Origin: Polyangiaceae bacterium
GTDB taxonomy: Bacteria > Myxococcota_A > Polyangia > Polyangiales > Polyangiaceae
Length of the DNA stretch: 49,922 bases
Direction: 5' to 3'
Assembly: GCA_025937895.1 (NCBI GenBank)
Contig: JAICQL010000032.1
Span: 1 to 49,922, forward strand
A program made the translations under genes and the position numbers. Under the pieces are notes generated by a model, which saw nothing but the letters and a program-made list of their open reading frames with translations, was not told the origin of the DNA and made no database searches. This document shows positions 1 to 8,124 of the stretch, one piece after another; within the stretch, counting starts at the first letter, position 1, and every line of letters begins with the position of its first letter.

Positions 1-1205
1 GGTGCCGCGGGCCATTCTTCACGCTGCAGCGCGCGCCCGGCCACCCTCACCTCACAGCGGGCCAGCAGCTCTTCGAGAGGCTCCTGCGCGCACAGGTCCG
101 CCGCGAAGGCGCCGGGCAGCCGATAGCGCTCGGAGCGCAGCACGGACAGCTGTTTGCGATCGGCGTCGATGGCCAGCGTGTGAATCACGCTGGCGAGCGG
201 CTCCAGCTCCAGCCCGTCCACTCGCGCCTGCACAGCCGGGCGCTCGCCAGGCAGCTGGAAGCTCTGGTCACCCAGAATGTCGAAGCCTTGCAGGCGCACC
301 CGCTCGTCCCCGCGCAGGAACGGCAGGACCAGCTCCGGCGCCGCCTCTTGCACCCACTCGGCGCGCAGAAAGCGCGCCTCGCGCTGCTCGAGCTGAGCCT
401 GCTCCAGCGCGCCCAGCTCCAGCTCTTTCAGCCTGCGCCCGGCCTCGCTGGCACGTGGCAAGTGATACGGCTTGCCGCCCGCGTGCACGATGCGCGGGAA
501 CCACAGCGAGTGGCACCAGCCGAAGGCGGCGGGCCGTGGCTGGCGGCCCCAGGCCTCGGGCTCACCTACCAGCAGCGACTCCGGGGTGAGCCGGTCATCG
601 ACCTGCTCCAGCAGCGGCAGCGCCAGCCCATCGAGCAGCTGCGGCGTGTCGCGCACCAGATAGCCGAGCCCGCACGGATTGCGCGGGTACGCCCCTGGAA
701 AGAGCTCCAGCAGCGGCTCCCCCGCCAGACACGGCGTGTCCTCCAGCCCCTCGGGCAGGACGGCTGGGTCGATGCCGCCATAGGCGTTCCAGAAGGAGAC
801 CTCCACGTCCGTGAACGCGCCGGGCGGCGAGAAGCTGAGCCGACCGCAGGGCGCCCGCTCGACATGACGGGGGCCGAGCGCGATGAGCGAGCGCTGCAGC
901 GCGCCGACGCTCACCGAGACGTACAGGCTGCTGGCGGGGCGAGCACCCGGCGTGCGCGCGTGCCCGCTGACGATCACGTCGGTGGCGCGCTTGAGGGGCC
1001 ACACATCGCGGCCCTGCACGAGCAACTGTCCGTTGCGGTCCGCCCGCTGGGCGTGCGCCACGTCGAAGGCCAGCGGCGGTTGCTCCTCCAGCGGCAGAAC
1101 CTGGCCGCTCGCGTCCCAGCCGTAGCTGCGCTTGCACAGCACCGAGAGCAGGGCATCGTCTCCGGTCAGCGCGAAGGTGGCAAAGCTCTGCCAGTTGGGT
1201 TGCAT
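1..1205 (-). CDS. DUF2169 domain protein (type VI secretion accessory), 3' end cut by window edge
   Basis: The reading frame starts at ATG 1205-1203 and stays open to base 1, so the C-terminus lies outside the window; about 401 residues are visible. A purine-rich GAGAGAGAG stretch lies just upstream of the ATG. Residues 68-86 (DVWPLKRATDVIVSGHAR) and the FWNAYGG segment ending near residue 144 match the DUF2169 pattern of a tract ending in G-x-A followed by an NA(Y/F)GG turn. The downstream gene pair encodes a second protein with the same signature (SNAFGG), so two family members share one transcript. DUF2169 proteins are known mainly as neighbours of VgrG/PAAR genes in type VI secretion loci, where they probably help load effectors. 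Membership is well supported; the exact role is inferred from the family. No signal peptide is visible. Confidence 0.8.
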   Translation of the reverse strand, partial: MQPNWQSFATFALTGDDALLSVLCKRSYGWDASGQVLPLEEQPPLAFDVAHAQRADRNGQLLVQGRDVWPLKRATDVIVSGHARTPGARPASSLYVSVSVGALQRSLIALGPRHVERAPCGRLSFSPPGAFTDVEVSFWNAYGGIDPAVLPEGLEDTPCLAGEPLLELFPGAYPRNPCGLGYLVRDTPQLLDGLALPLLEQVDDRLTPESLLVGEPEAWGRQPRPAAFGWCHSLWFPRIVHAGGKPYHLPRASEAGRRLKELELGALEQAQLEQREARFLRAEWVQEAAPELVLPFLRGDERVRLQGFDILGDQSFQLPGERPAVQARVDGLELEPLASVIHTLAIDADRKQLSVLRSERYRLPGAFAADLCAQEPLEELLARCEVRVAGRALQREEWPAA

Positions 1206-1225
1206 GGTCTCTCTCTCTGTCTCGC

Positions 1226-2791
1226 TCAGAGCGCGGGGATGCCGTGGCCGTAGTCGACAGGTGGGCTCGGAACGGCGTGCTCGGCGCTCCGTCCATCCGC
1301 GTCGATGGCGTATTTCTCGACTCTGGTGCCGTGGCCCTCGATGGAGAGCTTTGCGTTGCCCGCGGGCACCACGCTGCCCGATGTACCCCGGTGCGCGAGC
1401 GAGGCCTTCCACTTGCGGGTGCCGGTGGCAGGGTCCGGCTGGCAGGAGGCGCTCACTTTTACCGGCCCCAGCTTCGTGCTCACGGTGAGCGGCCAGGTGC
1501 CCTCGAGCAGATACTTTGCCCCGCCGTCGATGAGCGTCTCGTTGATGCCGCTCTTGACCAGGTCGAGCGCAAAACTGGCGACCTTGCCCTGGCCCGGCGC
1601 GAGGACGCTGTCGACGACGAAGCCTGCGTAGTACTTCAGCGCCTCTGCCGCTGCGCCCACGAGCCCGGCGACCCAGGTCTTGCCGATCTGGCTCCAGCTC
1701 ACCCGGATCTCGACGGTGGCAGGGAATGGCACGTGCGCGAGCAGCGAAGGAGCGAGCAGCCCGGCGTTGCTCTCGCCCGTCGCTCGCTGCACCGGGTTCT
1801 CCTTCTTTCCATGTGCACGCGCTCGCTCCTCTTCGGCTCTACGCCACGCAGCGCGCGCCTCGCGCGCCTCGCGCTGCCAGGCGCGCGCCGCGGTCTCGCG
1901 CTTCTCCGCCTCGGCGGCCCACGCCCTGCTCCCTTGCCGCACCGTGGCCGCCCGCGCGCGGTGCTCCCGAGCGTCTGCCAGCTCCGGCGCCGGCGCGGGC
2001 CGGAGCTGCGCGCGCTCAGCTGCGGCGCTCGCGTCAGTGTCGTGCTGCAGCGCGAGCTGCCGCCCTCTGCGGCTGAGGCGATCGTACTGCCGCTTCTCCT
2101 CCAGCGCCTGCTGCTCGGCCTCACGCCAGCGGCGCTGCCGCCGTTCAAACTCCCCGAAGGCTTGCCGGCGCTGCTCCGCAGCAAGCGCCGCGTCCGCTTG
2201 CTCGCCCGCGGCCGCTTGCCCCTGCTCCGCCGCTTGCTGCGCGCGCACGGCCTTCATTCCGTCGCGCAGCGACTCCGCCCTGGACCATGCTTGCTGGGCG
2301 TCCTGCGCGGCCGCGAGCTTCTTCTGCGCACCGGCGAGCCGCTTCAGCGAGCCGCGTGCCGCCGCGGCCCTGCCCGCCTTGGCCAGAAAGCTGGGCAGCG
2401 GCAGCCGCAGCTCGATGCAGCGCCAGGGCGGAGCGATACCCCACTGGAAGACGCCGGCAGTGCCACCATCCAGCAAGACGTTGGGCTGGTGAAACAGGAT
2501 CTTGTATTTCGACCCCTGCAACGTGTCCAGCAGGAAGGGCCCCGCCATCAGCGGCACCGGCAGGTGCGGAATGAGCTTGCCGCTGTCATGATCCTTGAAC
2601 GCGAAGCGCAAGCCGTCACCGAACACGGTGCTGCTGAGCTGCCTGGGCTCGCTCATCAGCCACTGGATGGTGTGCAGCCCCTCGAGGTGCGGCACGGGCG
2701 GCGTCTGCAGCAGCGGGTTGGCATGCAGCGAGGGCTCGGGCAGCCGCACGTGCAGGTGATAGACGGGGTTGTACGCGGGCGGCCACGGCAT
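1226..2791 (-). CDS. Unrecognised coiled-coil protein between two DUF2169 genes
   Basis: The start ATG (2791) follows a GGAGG 8 bases upstream and lies 2 bp from the stop of the preceding DUF2169 gene; the next DUF2169 gene starts 20 bp after its stop, so the three are almost certainly one operon. The 521-residue product has three parts. Residues 1-145 are a folded-looking segment with a DGLRFAFKDHDSG stretch. Residues about 150-325 are an extremely Ala/Arg/Glu/Gln-rich run with few hydrophobic breaks, predicted as a long helix or coiled coil. Residues about 350-521 contain a hydrophobic Ala/Val segment (GLVGAAAEALKYYAGFVVD) followed by a beta-rich tail (LTVSTKLGPVKVSAS). I do not recognise a named family. 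Position suggests a type VI secretion effector-associated or structural protein; this is inference from neighbours only. Confidence 0.75.
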   Translation of the reverse strand: MPWPPAYNPVYHLHVRLPEPSLHANPLLQTPPVPHLEGLHTIQWLMSEPRQLSSTVFGDGLRFAFKDHDSGKLIPHLPVPLMAGPFLLDTLQGSKYKILFHQPNVLLDGGTAGVFQWGIAPPWRCIELRLPLPSFLAKAGRAAAARGSLKRLAGAQKKLAAAQDAQQAWSRAESLRDGMKAVRAQQAAEQGQAAAGEQADAALAAEQRRQAFGEFERRQRRWREAEQQALEEKRQYDRLSRRGRQLALQHDTDASAAAERAQLRPAPAPELADAREHRARAATVRQGSRAWAAEAEKRETAARAWQREAREARAAWRRAEEERARAHGKKENPVQRATGESNAGLLAPSLLAHVPFPATVEIRVSWSQIGKTWVAGLVGAAAEALKYYAGFVVDSVLAPGQGKVASFALDLVKSGINETLIDGGAKYLLEGTWPLTVSTKLGPVKVSASCQPDPATGTRKWKASLAHRGTSGSVVPAGNAKLSIEGHGTRVEKYAIDADGRSAEHAVPSPPVDYGHGIPAL

Positions 2792-2793
2792 GT

Positions 2794-3795
2794 TCAGCCC
2801 TCCATCGTCAGCTGCACGCAGCGCGTCTCGCGCGGCGCGAAGCGGTAGCGGAAGCTCGCGCGGAACGTGAACAGCACGCGCTGCTCCTCCGGCAGCCAGA
2901 GCAAGGTGTCGAGCGCGAGCGGCAGGCGCAACTGGCGCTCGCCCACCCGGGCGTCAGCCCAGAGCTGGAAGGTGGGCAGCCACCCGCGCAAGGGCTGCTC
3001 GGACATGCCCGCGAGCTCCACCGGCGCGCCGGGCGGCGGCGCTGCAAAACGAAAGCGAGGCACCGCGTCGTGCCAGAGCTCGACCGGCACGCGCACGGGC
3101 TCGGCGCGCTCGCGCGCCGCCGCGAGCGCCGCCAGCAGCGGCTCCGGGGCCAGCGCGAGCTGGCGCGGCGCGGGGCTCAAGCTGCACGGTCGCGGCTGGT
3201 CGCGCCAGCTCTGGATCAGCTGCTCCGGATGCTCGAGGTTGGGCAGCGGCGTGTCCTCGACTGCCTGCTCGCAGGCGATGTAGCCCTTGCCCTCCAGGTT
3301 GAGGGGGTGCGGGCACTCGTTGCCCTCGAGGTCGAACGAGCTGCCGCCAAAGGCGTTGCTCCAGGCGAGCGAGAGCAGCGAGAACGGCTGCGGCGTGCTG
3401 ATGCGCAGCTTGCCATCGTGTGCGCGATACCAGTGCCGCTCGCCGAACGCGCGCAAGCTGCGCTGCTGGTCGTGCAGGCGCACGACCACCTCGCTCTGGC
3501 CGCCCCCGTCGAGCTCCGGATGATAGACCCGGCCCAGGGCCAGCACCTCGAGGCCCTGCTTGCGCAGCGCGAGGTCCGCCGGGAGCTGCCCGTGAGGGTG
3601 CAGCACCGGCTCGTGGCACACAGGGGTACGCAGCCCCAGCTCCAGCCGCAGGTTGCCCCGCGCATCGATCACCCCGCTGGCCTTGGCCACCAGGAGGGCC
3701 ACGGTCTCCTGGGCGGGCTCGTCCCCGACGCCAGGCAAGCTGCCGCGCAGCAATGCCGCGTCCAGCTGGGTGCGATTGTCCAGTTCCACGAACAC
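2794..3795 (-). CDS. DUF2169 domain protein (type VI secretion accessory)
   Basis: The 333-residue product starts at GTG 3795 with GGAG four bases before it. Residues 1-10 (MFVELDNRTQ) resemble the usual DUF2169 opening, and S-N-A-F-G-G at 146-151 is the family's hallmark turn; the C-terminal third (TFRASFRYRFAPRETR) is also typical. It is the first gene of a three-gene unit with the coiled-coil protein and the second DUF2169 gene. Family members accompany type VI secretion spike genes and probably adapt effectors to VgrG. There is no signal peptide, as expected for a cytoplasmic loading factor. The presence of two divergent DUF2169 proteins in one operon suggests two cargo specificities or a heteromeric adaptor, which is inference. 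Confidence 0.85.
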   Translation of the reverse strand: MFVELDNRTQLDAALLRGSLPGVGDEPAQETVALLVAKASGVIDARGNLRLELGLRTPVCHEPVLHPHGQLPADLALRKQGLEVLALGRVYHPELDGGGQSEVVVRLHDQQRSLRAFGERHWYRAHDGKLRISTPQPFSLLSLAWSNAFGGSSFDLEGNECPHPLNLEGKGYIACEQAVEDTPLPNLEHPEQLIQSWRDQPRPCSLSPAPRQLALAPEPLLAALAAARERAEPVRVPVELWHDAVPRFRFAAPPPGAPVELAGMSEQPLRGWLPTFQLWADARVGERQLRLPLALDTLLWLPEEQRVLFTFRASFRYRFAPRETRCVQLTMEG

Positions 3796-3854
3796 CGAGC
3801 TCCCCGCCCCTGTGGGCTGGCGGGTCCCTCGGCCACGCGCCGGCTCAGGTTTCC

Positions 3855-3882
3855 GAAAAAGCTAGCGGCCGCGGCTGCCGCG
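3855..3882 (-). terminator. Candidate intrinsic terminator after the PP2C gene
   Basis: On the minus strand, directly after the PP2C stop codon, the sequence GCGGC-AGCCGCG-GCCGC can fold into a G+C stem and is followed by TAGC and then five consecutive T (bases 3860-3856). This is one of the few hairpins in the window with a U-tract. It would separate the phosphatase transcript from the DUF2169 operon, whose first start is 60 bp further on. Confidence 0.45.
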
Positions 3883-3883
3883 C

Positions 3884-5314
3884 TCAGGGCGCGTAGGATT
3901 GCGGCCGCAGGGTGATGCGGCGATCGAGATCGTCCTCGTCGTAGAACACCTCGTGCGAGAGATCCGGGGCGCGCAGCTCCTCGCGCGACTCGCCCAGCTC
4001 GCGCGTGGTGTCCGCCAGGCGATCGGCGAGCACTGCGGTGAACTGCCAGAGCAGCTTCATGCCCAGCTCCGGCTCGCTGCGCAGCAGGCCGTAGAACGAC
4101 TCGCGCCCGATCACCAGCAGCTCCGTCATGGTCTGCGCGCGCGCATGCGCAGAGCGCGGCCGGTTGCGCAGCAGCGCCATCTCGCCGAAGTGCTCGCCAG
4201 CGCTCAGCTGCGCCACCTGCGCCTCGGCGCGGAACACACCGACGAAGCCACTCAGCACCAGGAACATCTCGGCACCGATGGTGTCTTGCTCGATGATGAC
4301 GGCGTCCGGATAGAAGCGCTGCACCTCCGTCAGCGCCAGCACTCGCAGCAGCTCGCGCTCGTCCAGCAGCGCGAACAGCGGAGACGCCGCCAGCACCCGG
4401 CGCTTGGCGGCCATGCTGGCCAGCACGCGCGGATCGTAGTCGCCCATGCGCCCGAGCGTCACCGTCACGGCAGTGATGTTGTCCTTGCCGCCGAGCGCGT
4501 TGGCGCGCTCGATCAAGCCGTCCACCACCTGCTGCGCGTCATCACCGATCAGCGCGAGGCGCAGCTCATCGGTGGAGCCCGCGCTGTCGTCGAAGTAGCG
4601 GTACAGCCCGTCCGAGCACAGCAGGAGCCGATCTCCCTCCGCCACGTCGATGACCAGGGTGTCCGGCTCGCAGTGCTCGTACACGCCGATGGCGCGGGTG
4701 AGCGCTTGCTTGGAGGCGAGCTCGCGAGCGGGGCCCGGTGGCACCTTCCGGCGGCGGATCAGCTCGTTGTACACGTTGTGATCGCGGGTCAATAGCTCCA
4801 GCTCGCCCTGGCGCGAGATGTAGGCGCGGCTATCGCCGACGTTGAGGACGAAGGCGTGGTTGTTCAAGACGAGCACGGCGACCAGGGTGGTGCCCTTGCC
4901 GCGCTTCGAGGGATCGCGACACGCCTCCTGGTACACGGCGCGCGAGGCCGCGTTGGCCGCCAGCTGCAGCAGGTGCAGGATGTGCTGCTTGTTGACCGCG
5001 GCGGGTGCGTTTTCGCAGTCGATGTAGTCGCGCAGCGTCTGCTTGTGCGCCACCACCGCCTGGCGAAACGCCTGCACCGCGAGCAAGCTGGCCGCTGCAC
5101 CTGCCGCTGCTCCGCCCATGCCGTCGCACACCACGGCGAGCCCGAGCGCAGGATCGATCAGGAAATGATCCTCGTTGCGTGCCCTGGTCTGACCCTTATC
5201 CGTGGCAGCGGCCATCTCCAGCGCTGGAGGACCCTCGCTGCGCGCAGCGATACAGACACGCGCTGACGTTGGCGTCAGCGGCTGGGAGCTGGAAGCAAGC
5301 GACTCGGGTAGCAT
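3884..5314 (-). CDS. PP2C-family Ser/Thr protein phosphatase fused to a cyclic-nucleotide-binding domain
   Basis: Residues about 35-290 form a complete PP2C (PPM) domain: ARNEDH, VCDGMGG, VGDSRAY, LLCSDGL and GGKDNIT supply the metal-binding aspartates expected for a Mn/Mg-dependent phosphatase. Residues about 310-430 form a cyclic-nucleotide-binding (CAP_ED) domain with the phosphate-binding cassette GEHFGEMALLRNRPRSA, so the phosphatase may be gated by cAMP, cGMP or another ligand. No membrane segment is present. PppA-like PP2C enzymes regulate type VI secretion together with a Thr kinase, and this gene sits just upstream of two DUF2169 genes, so a role in controlling that system is plausible. 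The start at ATG 5314 is the longest choice; ATG 5215 at residue 34 also precedes the whole domain. Confidence 0.88.
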   Translation of the reverse strand: MLPESLASSSQPLTPTSARVCIAARSEGPPALEMAAATDKGQTRARNEDHFLIDPALGLAVVCDGMGGAAAGAAASLLAVQAFRQAVVAHKQTLRDYIDCENAPAAVNKQHILHLLQLAANAASRAVYQEACRDPSKRGKGTTLVAVLVLNNHAFVLNVGDSRAYISRQGELELLTRDHNVYNELIRRRKVPPGPARELASKQALTRAIGVYEHCEPDTLVIDVAEGDRLLLCSDGLYRYFDDSAGSTDELRLALIGDDAQQVVDGLIERANALGGKDNITAVTVTLGRMGDYDPRVLASMAAKRRVLAASPLFALLDERELLRVLALTEVQRFYPDAVIIEQDTIGAEMFLVLSGFVGVFRAEAQVAQLSAGEHFGEMALLRNRPRSAHARAQTMTELLVIGRESFYGLLRSEPELGMKLLWQFTAVLADRLADTTRELGESREELRAPDLSHEVFYDEDDLDRRITLRPQSYAP

Positions 5315-5590
5315 GCCCTGACGAACGGATTTGGGACGCTGACTTTGACGGAAAATTCTTTGCAGCCGTCCGATTTCACAGCGTCAACGCCATGACGCCA
5401 CATCGAGAAGCGCTTTCTGAACAATGACATCGCGATGGCGGGAGTGCCGTTCGGCATTTTGGTCTCACGGTGTCACACGCTCGTGCAACGCGGGTAGCTT
5501 GCCGCGTGCTTGCTGCGCAGCTAGCTTGACACGTGGCGATACGCGGCGTGGCTGAACGCCCGTCGTGGCACTTTCGCAAGACTATCTACG

Positions 5591-5914
5591 ATGAACGAAG
5601 TACTGCCGAACGAACGAGCGCTGTGTGACTTTTGCGACCATGACCCCAACTGGGGGCCGCTGCTTTTTCTGAGGCCGGAACGGCGCGAGAAGATGACCGC
5701 GCTGCGTACGGCCGCGGGCGCGGTGCTGCTGGGCATGCCGTACGGGCTGCTGGCCACCATCTTGCTGGCCCTGCTCGCCCACGCAATGGCACGGCCCGCT
5801 CCCTCGCTGTTCGTGTTCCCGATCTTTCTGAGCGTGGGCTACTGGGTCGTTGCGCAGGTCACCCTGGCGCGCGCCTGGAATCGCCGCGCGGCGCGCCGGG
5901 CGCGCTGGCCCTGA
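5591..5914 (+). CDS. Small membrane protein with an N-terminal CxxC-x-H motif
   Basis: This 107-residue protein begins MNEVLPNERALCDFCDHDPN, giving Cys12-x-x-Cys15-x-His17, a pattern that could bind a metal. Two hydrophobic segments follow (about 41-66, TAAGAVLLGMPYGLLATILLALL; about 73-92, LFVFPIFLSVGYWVVAQVTL), and the tail is Arg-rich, so a two-pass membrane protein with cytoplasmic termini is likely. I do not recognise the family. A TTGACA at 5526-5531 lies upstream but its -10 is poor. The stop codon is the first arm of the hairpin shared with the convergent AsmA-like gene. Confidence 0.6.
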   Translation: MNEVLPNERALCDFCDHDPNWGPLLFLRPERREKMTALRTAAGAVLLGMPYGLLATILLALLAHAMARPAPSLFVFPIFLSVGYWVVAQVTLARAWNRRAARRARWP

Positions 5915-5944
5915 GCGGCGCTCGTGGGCTCGAGCGCTGGCTCA
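5912..5944. terminator. Bidirectional hairpin between convergent genes, containing both stop codons
   Basis: TGAGC (5912-5916) pairs with GCTCA (5940-5944), and inside it GCGCTCG (5918-5924) pairs perfectly with CGAGCGC (5931-5937) across a 6-base loop. The stop codon of the plus-strand small membrane protein (5912-5914) and that of the minus-strand AsmA-like gene (5944-5942) form the base of the stem. There is no U-tract on either strand. Confidence 0.55.
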
Positions 5945-7846
5945 GCGGACGCTGGCCGCCCACGGCGCCGAGTCGTTCAGCGCTGCGTCCATGGTGCGCA
6001 GCTGCTGGTCGAGCCAGCTTTCACCAGCGAACAGCTTGACCTTGGTGTCAGCAGGCGTGACCGCGACTCCGAGTGAGAGCGGCATCGCCTGGAAGAGCAG
6101 CGCAGCGTGCTGGCCTGCTTGGCGGCTCACGAAGCGGCCCTTCACGTCCATGGTGTTGCTCGCTGCGCGGTCGATCAGCAGCTCTTGCTGCGCGGTCGAC
6201 AGCGCCACGTGACCGAGCACCTGCAGGTCTGGCATGGCCAGAAAGTCGGCAGCGCCCGGCGGCAGCGTGGGTACCCCGAGCAGTGACAGCACCGGCCGAG
6301 CGTCATCGCCGCGCGCGCTGAAGCTCGCTTCCACCCGGCGCTCGATCGGCGCCACCGCCACGTCCTCGAGCCGCAGCTTCAGGCGCCAGGAGTCGATCTT
6401 GGTGCTGGGGTCGTGCAAGCTCAGTGGATCGAGATCCAGGCTCAGCGCGGAGAGCCGGACCTTGTAGCCCGGTCCGGGCCAGCGCAACTCTTCGAGCTCC
6501 AGCCGCCCGCTCTGGCGCACGGACCATTCCCCCAGCCCGAAGCTCAGGTCTGCGAACGTCAGCTCGGCTTCGCCCTTGTAGGCGCCCTCGCGCCAGTCCA
6601 GCTCCGCATGCGCCTGCGGCACGCGTCCGCCGCGCGGCGACCAGCTGGAGGGCGACAGAGCCCCCGGCAGCTGCTGCAAGTCGGTGAGCCGCAGCTCGCG
6701 CACGGTCAGGTCGAGGCTGCGCGGCAAGGCAAATGGAAAGTGGCGGGTCAGGCGCACCGCCAGCCGCGCCTCGTCGAGCGCCGCGAGCTGGCTCTGCTCG
6801 CGCACGACCGACAGCTTGCTCGAGGTGAGCTCCGCCGCCATCAGCGCTCCGCCCGCCGCGGCCTCGCCCGGCGCCGGGCGCGGTGAGTGAGCCGCCACCG
6901 CTACGCTGGCGCTGCCCTGCAGCCCGGCAAGCTCATAGCCCACGTGGTCCGCCGCGTATTCGAGCTCGACACCGTCCACCCCTTGGCCGTGCTCGGCGGC
7001 AGCGCGCAGGCGCACGTCCCCCTCACCGCCGGAGAGCGTGCCCAGCTCCGGCCGCAAGCTGCCGGCGAAGCCCAGATCCAGCACGCGGCCAGTGAGCTCC
7101 ACGCGCACGGTCAGCTGCTCGCGCCAGGCGTGCTTCAGCTCTTGCACGCGCGTCTGGGGCAAGGTCGCGTCGAGCGCGAAGCGCTGCACGTCCAGCACCC
7201 GCTGCTCGTCGCCGTAATACAGGGTCCCGCCCTGCAGTGCGATGCGCGTCGGGTCGATGCTCACATGCTGCTGCGGCGCGAGGTGGAAGCCGCCCTGCAC
7301 CAGGGCGTCGCCCAGGTAGCGCAGCTCCGACACCCACAGCTCCTGGAAGCTAGCAGCCAGCCCCGCGATGCGGATGGGCCACAGGTATTCGGGCTCCGGC
7401 TCGTGTGGAGCCGGACGCTTGGGATCGCTGAGGGGTGGCAGCGCCGCGCGGCGCTCCTCCGCTAGCCGGCTGAAGCGAGGGCGCAGGCGCAGCACGAATT
7501 GCTCGCCGGTCACGCTGCGGGTGACGAAGCGCCGGCGCAGCAGCTCAGCGAGCGCGATGTTGGCTCTGCCGCTGGGCACGTCGAGCGACAGGTGCACGTT
7601 GCTGTCGCTCACCTCCAGGTGCAGCTGGCGCAGGTGCACGACCCCGGGCCAGAGACTGAAGCTGCGCCCCGCTGCAACCTTCACCACACCGGTGCTGCGC
7701 TCGAGAAACCAGCCGAGCCCGCCCGTCCACAGCAGCAGGGTGACCAGGACGGCGTGCAACACCAGGATCGCCACCAGCCCTAGCCCCACCCGGATCGCGA
7801 CGGGCCGGAGCTTTGCCAGCCATGTCCTGGAGCGCGTGCCTGCCAA
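5942..7846 (-). CDS. AsmA/TamB-like envelope protein, single N-terminal anchor
   Basis: The proposed TTG start at 7846 gives 634 residues beginning with a short basic segment (AGTRSRTWLAKLRP) and one hydrophobic helix (about residues 16-42, ending LLLWTGGLGWFL), the layout of AsmA-superfamily proteins. The rest is long and beta-rich with repeated alternating hydrophobic strands (for example SFSLWPGVVHLRQLHLEVSD), matching periplasm-spanning lipid-transfer proteins such as AsmA, YdbH and TamB, though I cannot name the subfamily. The frame stays open upstream to a GTG at 8086 with an ATG at 7969, but that extra region is Arg/Gly/Ala-rich, has no sensible start signal and lies against the divergent gene's promoter, so I prefer the start just before the membrane anchor. 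The start is uncertain; the stop is firm. Confidence 0.72.
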   Translation of the reverse strand: MAGTRSRTWLAKLRPVAIRVGLGLVAILVLHAVLVTLLLWTGGLGWFLERSTGVVKVAAGRSFSLWPGVVHLRQLHLEVSDSNVHLSLDVPSGRANIALAELLRRRFVTRSVTGEQFVLRLRPRFSRLAEERRAALPPLSDPKRPAPHEPEPEYLWPIRIAGLAASFQELWVSELRYLGDALVQGGFHLAPQQHVSIDPTRIALQGGTLYYGDEQRVLDVQRFALDATLPQTRVQELKHAWREQLTVRVELTGRVLDLGFAGSLRPELGTLSGGEGDVRLRAAAEHGQGVDGVELEYAADHVGYELAGLQGSASVAVAAHSPRPAPGEAAAGGALMAAELTSSKLSVVREQSQLAALDEARLAVRLTRHFPFALPRSLDLTVRELRLTDLQQLPGALSPSSWSPRGGRVPQAHAELDWREGAYKGEAELTFADLSFGLGEWSVRQSGRLELEELRWPGPGYKVRLSALSLDLDPLSLHDPSTKIDSWRLKLRLEDVAVAPIERRVEASFSARGDDARPVLSLLGVPTLPPGAADFLAMPDLQVLGHVALSTAQQELLIDRAASNTMDVKGRFVSRQAGQHAALLFQAMPLSLGVAVTPADTKVKLFAGESWLDQQLRTMDAALNDSAPWAASVR

Positions 7847-8124
7847 TGCAGTGCATATGAGCGCTCCCGGAGCTGCCGGCAACCTCCAGCGAGCGCACGT
7901 GCCGCTCGCGCCCCGGGCGAATGCCGCATGAGGCGGATTGCCTCTGGCGCAAACGTAGCCGGAGCGCATCGCTGCCGCGTCTGGCCCCGCTCCCCCCCAT
8001 CGCAGCGGGCTGCCTGCGCGGAGGCCCCGCAGCCGATGTATTCCCCGAGAAACATCCACGACCACGCCCGGAACCGCCGCGGCCACCCTTGCAGAGCTGC
8101 GCGAGGCTCACGCACGATGAGCCC

